The notes below the pieces were generated by a model. That model searched no databases. It had not been told where the DNA came from and saw nothing but the letters and a program-made list of their open reading frames with translations. Positions 31,946 through 38,057 of a stretch of DNA of 38,057 nt are shown in pieces. Origin of the DNA: Oligoflexales bacterium. Lineage in GTDB: Bacteria > Bdellovibrionota_B > Oligoflexia > Oligoflexales > Bog-1112. Every line of letters begins with the position of its first letter. Within the stretch, counting starts at the first letter, position 1. Location: positions 1-38,057 of the forward strand of contig JAGNWK010000021.1 in the NCBI GenBank assembly GCA_017985985.1, given 5' to 3'. A program made the translations under genes and the position numbers.

Positions 31946-33340
31946 ATGAATAAAAATAGCAATCATATCGATCAGATAGAGAATCTTTTTAAAAAGAGGG
32001 CTCAAAAAATTAAGCCTGGACTTGATCGCATGCACCAGGCTATGGAGATCCTCCATCTGAGTTCATCCTCTTTACCTCCTTGCATGCTTATTGCTGGAAC
32101 GAACGGGAAGGGGTCGACAGCAGGTTTTTTGTGGCACCTCCTTGCAGCGACGGGTTTGCGCTGTGGACTTTTCACCTCCCCCCACCTAGTTTCATTTGCA
32201 GAGAGGATTCAGTGTTCTCATGTAGAAGTCACTCTAGATCTTCTTATCGCTGAGCTGGAGCAAGTCCAAAAAGATCTCTCTTCTTTTTATGAAGAACTTT
32301 CTTTTTTTGAAGTGAGCACCTTATTAGGTTTTCGCATGTTCAAAAAAATGGAATGTGATCTCATGGTGCTTGAGGTGGGCTTGGGTGGCCGTTGGGATGC
32401 AACGAATGTTTTAGAACCTCTACTCTCCGCTGTTGTGTCGATAGGCTTTGACCATCAAGAGTGGCTCGGTTATCAGCTATCTGAAATAGCAACTGAAAAA
32501 CTAGGGGTAGCGCGAGCCCACAGACCTTTATTTTGGGGCCCAGCTCCTGACATCAATAACGACTTGGGTATAGAAAACATATTGCAGAAAAAGCATCGTC
32601 AAGAGAATTTCATCTTGTTTCGACAGTCGGATCATTTCTCTTTGCAATCCGATAAATTTTTCATGAATCTACCCTTCTGCCATGGGACAGCTTCACCTGC
32701 CCAATCTTTTTCTCTGCCTCCATGGGTGCAATCAGCGCCTCTTTTTTTACAGAAAAATTTTGTCCTTGCTTTTGCTATGTTTTGTGAAGCTGTACAGGCT
32801 CCTGAACTTCAAGTTCTATTCACCTCTGTGAAAGGGCTTGAGAGTGTTCCTTCAACCCTTGCTGAACAAGCTCTTCAGTCCTTTGCCCATCCGCACTTAC
32901 CCTGGCCTGTCAGTCTCTCTGCTCGTTTTCAGATGATAAACATCGATAAATCGCTTCCCATTTTTCTCTCGGATGTCTGTCACAATGTTCCTGCTGTGAC
33001 AGAATTTGTAGCCTCTCTCAAAAATTCGTCTCTGGCATCACAGATCCCTCTGCCTGGCCTTGTCTCTATTTTAGCGGATAAAGATCTCAATCAGATGCTT
33101 GACCTTCTCCGAGAGGTCTTATCGCCTCTTTATCTTTTTCAAGTCAAGACCGAGCGGTCATTTTCTCGCGAGAATCTCGCTGAGCGCCACAGAGATCTCG
33201 AAATCTTTGAGTCGTTTGATGCCCTTTGGACACACATCTCTCTTTCGTCGGCTGTCTCCCCCAAACCTCATGTTGTTTGCGGCTCTTTCTATGCAGTCAG
33301 TTCGTTCATGGACTACTTTCAGATTCCTCCTTTGTCGTGA
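31946..33340 (+). CDS. folC: Dihydrofolate/folylpolyglutamate synthase
   Basis: A ~464-residue Mur-ligase-type ATP enzyme that joins glutamate to dihydropteroate and folates. LDRMHQAMEIL is followed by the P-loop MLIAGTNGKGSTAGFLWHLL, then GLFTSPHLVSFAERIQ, EVSTLLGFRMF, DLMVLEVGLGGRWDATNVLE and SIGFDHQEWLG. The C-terminal domain has FLSDVCHNVPAV (in place of the usual DGAHNP-type sequence) and SILADKDLNQML. The frame is open to a TTG at 31916, but the ATG at 31946 is more likely. It is divergent from the apyrase and probably transcribed alone. Confidence 0.9.
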   Translation: MNKNSNHIDQIENLFKKRAQKIKPGLDRMHQAMEILHLSSSSLPPCMLIAGTNGKGSTAGFLWHLLAATGLRCGLFTSPHLVSFAERIQCSHVEVTLDLLIAELEQVQKDLSSFYEELSFFEVSTLLGFRMFKKMECDLMVLEVGLGGRWDATNVLEPLLSAVVSIGFDHQEWLGYQLSEIATEKLGVARAHRPLFWGPAPDINNDLGIENILQKKHRQENFILFRQSDHFSLQSDKFFMNLPFCHGTASPAQSFSLPPWVQSAPLFLQKNFVLAFAMFCEAVQAPELQVLFTSVKGLESVPSTLAEQALQSFAHPHLPWPVSLSARFQMINIDKSLPIFLSDVCHNVPAVTEFVASLKNSSLASQIPLPGLVSILADKDLNQMLDLLREVLSPLYLFQVKTERSFSRENLAERHRDLEIFESFDALWTHISLSSAVSPKPHVVCGSFYAVSSFMDYFQIPPLS

Positions 33341-33477
33341 GCTTCTCTACACCTCTCCACTCTTCTTTTCTTCTGCTGACGGGAGTACCCCCTTTTCAAT
33401 TGTTTTAAGAACTTGCTATACAAATCCTTTATTCCCTATATATTATTGAATAAACGCTTGTTTGTTGGGGTCTTTGA

Positions 33478-36400
33478 ATGCTGAAATTCCTATTTCTTCT
33501 TTTTTTGCTTTTATCTTTTCCCTCATCTGTTTGGACTGCTCCTCAGGCAGAGTCTGGGGAAAAGGCTCAGAGTTCTGTTTTTCCAAAAATCTATTTTGAT
33601 GCCCAAAGTACGTCTTTCCAAAAAGATGGTAGTGAGCAAGTTTTTGAAGGGCAGGTCGTTGGTTTTATCGCTCATTCTTTAATCTTCTCAGACAAATTAA
33701 GACTCGATCGCAAACAGAACATCTTGGAAGCTTCAGGACATGTTCTGCTTGTCAGTGCAGACTCTGTACTCGGAGGGGAGTCCCTCATTTATCACTTGGA
33801 TACTGGCGACCTGACACTTACGAAGGCTTTTGCCCTAACTCGCGCCTCTGCGAAAACGGAGGCTTTGATGAGAGATTGGTTTGGGAAAAGCTTAGAGGAA
33901 ATAGAAGCCGAACTAGCTAGGAAAAATCAATTGCGACTCGTTCAGCAAAAAAAAATAAGGATCAAACGTGAGTATGCTAAAAAAAGCACTTCAGGAGACT
34001 ATGCCCAAGATCTTACGAGTCAGTATGAAATATTAATCGAAGAAGAAGCTCTGATCAAAACTCAAGAAAATCCTACTCTAGCCAAAATGAATTCAACGCG
34101 ACGAAATATTTTGAAAGCACGGAGGCAGGTCTGGGATGAAAGTCGCTCAGAGGGCTCGCCCCTTCTTCCAGCTCTTAGCTTCAAGGGGTATGTAAAACTG
34201 ACAGGGGATCGTATCGATCGAGATGGAACCTACCATGTCAAGGGAGATAATATCTCTCTAACACCTTGCAAGTGTGAAGAGGATAGTTCGCCAGCCTGGA
34301 GTCTGAGAGCCGATACTCTTGACGCCTATGTAGAAGGTTATGCAGACTTGATGAATCCCATGGTCGAAGTCTATGGAATGCCTATCCTCTATCTCCCTTT
34401 CCTAAGAATTCCTGTAAAAAATGAACGACAGTCTGGATTTCTCCTTCCTAACTTCTCGACCAGCTCTTCAAACGGCTCGACTTATTCCCAACCCTTATAC
34501 TTTGCATTAAACCCTAAAACGGATTCAACCTTTACAGTAGACTGGGTAGAAAAACGAGGTGTTCGTCTGGGACTGGAGCTCAGGCGTCAGGAAAGGGAAC
34601 ACTCCGGCTGGGATATAGAGTCAGAGATTCTCCGAGATAGCTTATGGTCTGATCAAAAAAAAGACAGAGCTGCCGTGCTAGAAGCCTACAGAGCGGGGTT
34701 GGAACGGGCTCAACTTAAGGAGAATTCAGATACCTCTCCCCCTAGCAGAAGGGCTTTTCTCCCGCAAGAATATCGCTCGGCAGACTTAGAGGAGCCTTCC
34801 TGGTGGAAAAGGGCTGGGTACGAATCTTGCCTGCTGGAAAAGAATAGAGAGGTCTGCGACAAAGAGCTGGAAATGTCCCTCGGCATGCCAAACAATCTTT
34901 GGCGTCATAAAACGGAGTGGAGTGGACAAAATTTTTTCACACCCCGACTTTCCTTTGTCAGCTCAGGTCGACTTCTTTCTGATCACCGATATGATCAAGA
35001 TCGGTATGTACTCAGCTTTGATGAGTCTTTAAATCTACTCAATCAACCTCATCTCTTTTCTAAATCCAATTGGCAGTTTCATTTGGATGGAAAGAATTTT
35101 TATCTTGGATATGGTGGACGATTCGGGGATAAAATGACTGGCCATAAAAGATTTGGCGGTCACCAGCTGCCAAGTCATTTTAAACTGCAAACGCGTTATA
35201 TATCTTTATTTGAAAACTCATCACCACGACCGGTTTATGCTGGTTTAGCCCTCAATGTGAAGCAGATAAAACTCTATCCAGAAGATAATCATAAAGTCCC
35301 TTTGCCAGATCCCAATATCCTTAATTTAGAGCTTGGTTCAGGACAGTGGTCTCAAGCTAAACTTTCACTGTTATCACCTCTTGTGGTCGAGCAGGCTTTC
35401 CGTCTCAGTACATTTGCTGACTTGGATGTGAGAGCTATCGATTCCGATCTACGTCCTCGTAATGGCTTTTCAAAAGCAGACTTTGATTCTTTCTCTACTT
35501 TAAGTTCAAATTCAAGCTCAAGTTTTAGCTCTCTAAGGTCTGCGCGAATCGGCTTAGATTTTCATCTGCCTTTAGATGGTTATTTTAACTTTGCTAGACA
35601 GTTCAACCCTGAAGAAAGTGACGATGAAAATGTTATCTCTTCTGAGAGAAGACTTCAGCACAAGATGAATTGGAATGTGACTCTTTCTCTTAAGCCTTCC
35701 GTCGTTCAACAGGGCCCTTATGGACAGCTTTATAACGCCTATAAAATCGATGACAGTCATTCTGAGATCTCGACCATTCCCGGCGCCGAGCGACTGAGTT
35801 ACTTTGAAGGTGACGAGATTACAGCAAGGAACTCGGATTTAATCCCTGAAGAAGAAAAAATGTATGCTCATAAAAAGATTATTTTGTCGACGAGTCACGA
35901 CTGGTCGCTCATGACCCAAGTTGCAAAGCTTCTCCCCTTCCTTGGTAAGGAGGATAGTTTAGGAGCTGCCCCCCCTCTAAAAAACCCCAGTTCTTCTGCA
36001 AGAGCCTCTGCCGAATTAAATCATCACAAAAATCGTCTTCAAGCTTATGAACAAAGAGCAAAAGAAGAGCCTTGGCTCGAACATCACGTGAGCAAAGAGA
36101 CTCGAGACCTATCGACCCCTGCCCACTTCGATGCTTCTATAGCCTACGACTGGATTCTCGAGCAGAAAAGAAAGGAACAGCAGGAGGCGAATCGCTCAAA
36201 TCCAGAGGAGAGGGTTACACTGGTACAGCCTTGGTCTCCCTTCAGAAGTCAGTTAAATCTAGCTTTAGTTGGGGTGCGGCTTGATATTTCAAGCAAGTAT
36301 AATCTCTATGACAAGATCATGAACGGTCTGACTTTTGGTCTTTTTTTCCCGCCTGTTCTTGGGTCTGATCTCGGCACCACCTATTCGATCGAAAGGGAAG

Positions 36401-36723
36401 TCAGCGATGATAGGAATGGAGGTCTCTTAGTCACGGAAACAAAGACGAGAAGGTATCTCTTAGGAACAAGACTTATTTCGCCTCTGTATATCAAGGGTGA
36501 GTATGCAGAGCGCGTGAAGGAAAATATTCTCTTAAAGCCCGAGCAATACGCATCGATTGCGGTTGATTTTTCCTCTTCATCAGAATGTTGGGGCTGGGTT
36601 TTCTTTTGGAAGAAAGATTTTGCAGATGTCGGCTGGAAGGGAACTTACTATCTCTCCCTCATCGTTCAGTTTTTTAATTACAGACGGGATTATGGCAATT
36701 TGGTGACCAAGATGAATCCGTGA
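33478..36723 (+). CDS. lptD: LPS-assembly outer-membrane protein LptD
   Basis: A 1081-residue protein that inserts lipopolysaccharide into the outer leaflet. A signal peptide (FLFLLFLLLSFPSSVWTA) is followed by an OstA/LptD N-terminal jellyroll (EQVFEGQVVGFIAHSLIF, LEASGHVLL) and a charged helical insert. The barrel domain opens with LTPCKCEEDSSPAWSLRAD, MVEVYGMPILYLPFLRIPV and RQSGFLLPNFSTSSSNG. The cysteines at ~263/265 and near the C-terminus (SSSECWGWVFF) could form the disulfide known in LptD. It is about 300 residues longer than E. coli LptD; extra Lys/Glu-rich stretches lie at ~145-220 and ~845-915. Its partner, an LptE-like gene, lies convergently downstream. Confidence 0.93.
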   Translation: MLKFLFLLFLLLSFPSSVWTAPQAESGEKAQSSVFPKIYFDAQSTSFQKDGSEQVFEGQVVGFIAHSLIFSDKLRLDRKQNILEASGHVLLVSADSVLGGESLIYHLDTGDLTLTKAFALTRASAKTEALMRDWFGKSLEEIEAELARKNQLRLVQQKKIRIKREYAKKSTSGDYAQDLTSQYEILIEEEALIKTQENPTLAKMNSTRRNILKARRQVWDESRSEGSPLLPALSFKGYVKLTGDRIDRDGTYHVKGDNISLTPCKCEEDSSPAWSLRADTLDAYVEGYADLMNPMVEVYGMPILYLPFLRIPVKNERQSGFLLPNFSTSSSNGSTYSQPLYFALNPKTDSTFTVDWVEKRGVRLGLELRRQEREHSGWDIESEILRDSLWSDQKKDRAAVLEAYRAGLERAQLKENSDTSPPSRRAFLPQEYRSADLEEPSWWKRAGYESCLLEKNREVCDKELEMSLGMPNNLWRHKTEWSGQNFFTPRLSFVSSGRLLSDHRYDQDRYVLSFDESLNLLNQPHLFSKSNWQFHLDGKNFYLGYGGRFGDKMTGHKRFGGHQLPSHFKLQTRYISLFENSSPRPVYAGLALNVKQIKLYPEDNHKVPLPDPNILNLELGSGQWSQAKLSLLSPLVVEQAFRLSTFADLDVRAIDSDLRPRNGFSKADFDSFSTLSSNSSSSFSSLRSARIGLDFHLPLDGYFNFARQFNPEESDDENVISSERRLQHKMNWNVTLSLKPSVVQQGPYGQLYNAYKIDDSHSEISTIPGAERLSYFEGDEITARNSDLIPEEEKMYAHKKIILSTSHDWSLMTQVAKLLPFLGKEDSLGAAPPLKNPSSSARASAELNHHKNRLQAYEQRAKEEPWLEHHVSKETRDLSTPAHFDASIAYDWILEQKRKEQQEANRSNPEERVTLVQPWSPFRSQLNLALVGVRLDISSKYNLYDKIMNGLTFGLFFPPVLGSDLGTTYSIEREVSDDRNGGLLVTETKTRRYLLGTRLISPLYIKGEYAERVKENILLKPEQYASIAVDFSSSSECWGWVFFWKKDFADVGWKGTYYLSLIVQFFNYRRDYGNLVTKMNP

Positions 36724-36750
36724 CCCTCCGTTGCTTTACAGCACGGAGGG
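36724..36750. terminator. Hairpin after lptD
   Basis: CCCTCCGT and ACGGAGGG form an 8-bp perfect stem directly after the lptD stop, with inner GCT/AGC pairs. There is no T run, so it may end both convergent transcripts by another means or stabilise mRNA 3' ends. Confidence 0.5.
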
Positions 36751-36826
36751 GGGTCTGGGAAAACCTTGCCCTGAGCCCGTCTCCGTCGAATGGGTGCGCA
36801 GCTGGCCCCCCCAGGAGCTGAGCAGC

Positions 36827-37450
36827 CTAGGGTAAGTCTAGAGAGTAGAAGTCATTGACTATACTTTGGGAGACAGTTTTAGAAAGAGAAGAAAAGAGAG
36901 CATTATATTTTTCGTCAAGCCGCAAGAACCGATTTTCTGGCGTGGATATACTTTCCAGAATATTGTGTTGACCTACCATCGGATAAGTTTTTGAGAGGAT
37001 TTTTTGATTAGACCTAAGGTCCCAAACCTCTAATTCGACAGAAAAAGAAAGGTGCTCTCTTTTGGAGTACTGGTCTGCAGAGTTCATATCTATAAATTCG
37101 CCTGGAAAGTACGCTCTCTGCTCGTTCTCATTGACGATCTCCTTCGCGGTATATTTTTTGAGAGAGGATTCCACATCGGATTGCCTCGTCGCTGTGTCTT
37201 TTATCAGTGTCCTCACATAGATATCTGCGTTGTCTACAGAACTCAGCCGAAGGTGCCCACGGATAGCAAATTCCTTTTGTAGAGTTTCCCAGAAGACTTC
37301 GTGAGGGACAGGGATACGGCCTGTATCATAGATAGCTTCCACCGCCAAATTTCGAGCCCCCTTAGGAACACGCACATGCAGATTAGAAAATCTGTAGGAG
37401 CAGGATGCTTCTAGCCCTAAAAAGATTAAAATAGAGAGGATCTTTCTCAT
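36827..37450 (-). CDS. lptE: LptE-like lipoprotein
   Basis: A 207-residue protein with a short export signal (ILSILIFLGLEASC; the lipobox is weak because Glu is at -3) followed by SYRFSNLHVRVPKGARNLAV. This matches the start of LptE-family proteins (C-G/S-Y-x-F, then a basic VP-x-G segment). Later FWETLQKEFAIRGHLRL and DNADIYVRTLI fit the family. LptE plugs the LptD barrel. It lies convergently next to lptD, which supports the call; sequence similarity alone is modest. Only 26 bp separate its start from the divergent gene at 37477. Confidence 0.75.
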   Translation of the reverse strand: MRKILSILIFLGLEASCSYRFSNLHVRVPKGARNLAVEAIYDTGRIPVPHEVFWETLQKEFAIRGHLRLSSVDNADIYVRTLIKDTATRQSDVESSLKKYTAKEIVNENEQRAYFPGEFIDMNSADQYSKREHLSFSVELEVWDLRSNQKILSKTYPMVGQHNILESISTPENRFLRLDEKYNALFSSLSKTVSQSIVNDFYSLDLP

Positions 37451-37476
37451 GAATGTTTTCCCTGGAGCTTGTCCCT

Positions 37477-37965
37477 ATGAGAGATTTTCAAAAAATCAGT
37501 AAACCGGTGATTGGCTCACAGCTAAGTGCCCAACTTCAAACAGAGGAGTGGACCCGCTCGCATGATTTTCAAATTATCATAGATAGTGACGGTTTAAAAT
37601 GGACGCTTGTCTTCTCAAGCAATGAACTTGTGAAACCCACCGAATCAGGACAACCCGTCTGGGAAAGCTCTTTTCACTTTAAAACAGAGGTCGATGCAGA
37701 GACCTTGCTCCAAACAAGGGTGCTCGGAGATGCGGGTGACGACGAACGCTTGCTTTCATTTATCGCTGAAAATAAAATACCATTGATTCTCAAACCTGTG
37801 CTTGTCCAGGCGCCAACTTTAGAAGACTTAAGAAAGAAAGTTCCTCTAGAATTGGCCAACCTAAAAAAAAAGTTGCAGGCTGGAAACTTAAAGGATATCA
37901 AACGCAACCTGGTGGCGCGTTGGGTAGACCGGACTAGACGGTTCAAGGAGGATGAACTCACATGA
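37477..37965 (+). CDS. Conserved-looking protein of unknown function
   Basis: A 162-residue, probably cytoplasmic protein without signal peptide or membrane helix. I choose the ATG at 37477, with TGGAG 9 nt upstream; an earlier ATG at 37453 would start almost on top of the divergent lptE-like gene. A beta-rich middle (HDFQIIIDSDGLKWTLVFSS) is followed by a basic helical C-terminus (LRKKVPLELANLKKKLQAGN). Its stop overlaps the next start by 4 bp (ATGA), so the two genes are coupled. I recognise no family. Confidence 0.65.
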   Translation: MRDFQKISKPVIGSQLSAQLQTEEWTRSHDFQIIIDSDGLKWTLVFSSNELVKPTESGQPVWESSFHFKTEVDAETLLQTRVLGDAGDDERLLSFIAENKIPLILKPVLVQAPTLEDLRKKVPLELANLKKKLQAGNLKDIKRNLVARWVDRTRRFKEDELT

Positions 37966-38057
37966 TGGATCTTGTTCCGATCTCTATAGATGGAGCAGTG
38001 GCTTGTTTTTTAAAAAATGGCTGTTCTTCAAAGAGCCTAGACTGCCCAGGGTGTAGC
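37962..38057 (+). CDS. Start of a cysteine-rich protein (cut by window edge)
   Basis: 32 codons are visible from the ATG at 37962, preceded by AAGGAGG and overlapping the previous gene by 4 bp. The protein begins MMDLVPISIDGAVACFLKNG and has four cysteines by residue 31, ending in DCPGCS. The CxxC pattern suggests metal or Fe-S binding. No family can be named from so short a piece. Confidence 0.55.
   Translation, partial: MMDLVPISIDGAVACFLKNGCSSKSLDCPGCS

Noticed and set aside
31754..32056. 100-codon minus-strand frame with a hydrophobic segment
   Set aside because: It translates the palindromic repeat (GDCFASLAMTR is typical of such repeats) and overlaps the folC start, so it is not a gene.
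36751..36820. CCCTGAGC...GTCGAATGGG stretch resembling a known dispersed repeat
   Set aside because: The match is partial, with an inserted segment, and there is no second copy in the window.
1..38057. CRISPR array, rRNA operon or prophage structural genes
   Set aside because: I saw no regularly spaced direct repeats, no rRNA-like sequence and no capsid, tail or terminase genes.

Overview
The window looks like chromosomal DNA of a Gram-negative, aerobic bacterium that probably lives with or inside eukaryotic hosts. An outer membrane is implied by LptD, an LptE-like lipoprotein and a lipoprotein lytic transglycosylase. Aerobic respiration is implied by heme O and heme A synthases (CtaB, CtaA) and a System I cytochrome c maturation protein (CcmF-CcmH). 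Host association is suggested by a secreted ankyrin/SET-domain protein, a GDA1/CD39-type apyrase and a cyclophilin of eukaryotic type. The rho-rpmE-prfA-prmC-holA order and the gene content suggest a proteobacterial or Bdellovibrionota/Oligoflexia-like lineage. I cannot place it more exactly by eye.

Layout. (1) 1-4283 is accessory DNA: the N-terminal part of a group II intron reverse transcriptase (minus strand), a DUF3987 gene cut by that intron, an overlapping tyrosine integrase, a secreted Hint-domain polymorphic toxin with a colicin E3-like C-terminus and its candidate immunity gene, and a DUF4258/YgiT-zinc-finger toxin-antitoxin pair. (2) 4352-4535 is a complete initiator tRNA unit (promoter, tRNA-fMet, terminator); its 3' end faces the accessory DNA, so it may be the integration site. 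(3) 4547-9500 holds metabolic and housekeeping genes: cyclophilin, RsuA/RluB-type pseudouridine synthase, a membrane-anchored glutamate-synthase-like protein, GMP reductase and an SDR. (4) 9610-12340 is a peroxide-defence locus: dps, ahpD and ahpC diverging from oxyR, with an OxyR-like box. (5) 12479-14605 is the heme O/heme A synthesis operon. (6) 14742-18271 holds a lytic transglycosylase and a secreted protein of unknown function. (7) 18375-23024 is the information-processing cluster rho, rpmE, prfA, prmC, holA, all on the minus strand. (8) 23471-28689 holds two unknown envelope proteins, a CcmF-CcmH fusion and MtaB. (9) 28731-31737 is an AT-rich islet with the SET/ankyrin protein and the apyrase. 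(10) 31946-38057 holds folC, lptD, an lptE-like gene and two unknown genes, the last cut by the window edge.

Three short palindromic repeat types lie between genes: a TIR-like element with copies at 12365-12442 and 31825-31903, a G/C-run hairpin family with four copies, and a single 117-bp imperfect palindrome at 17102. The best candidates for new biology are the toxin module, whose Hint domain lacks the usual first cysteine and whose immunity protein does not look like a colicin E3 immunity protein, and the SET/ankyrin plus apyrase pair.
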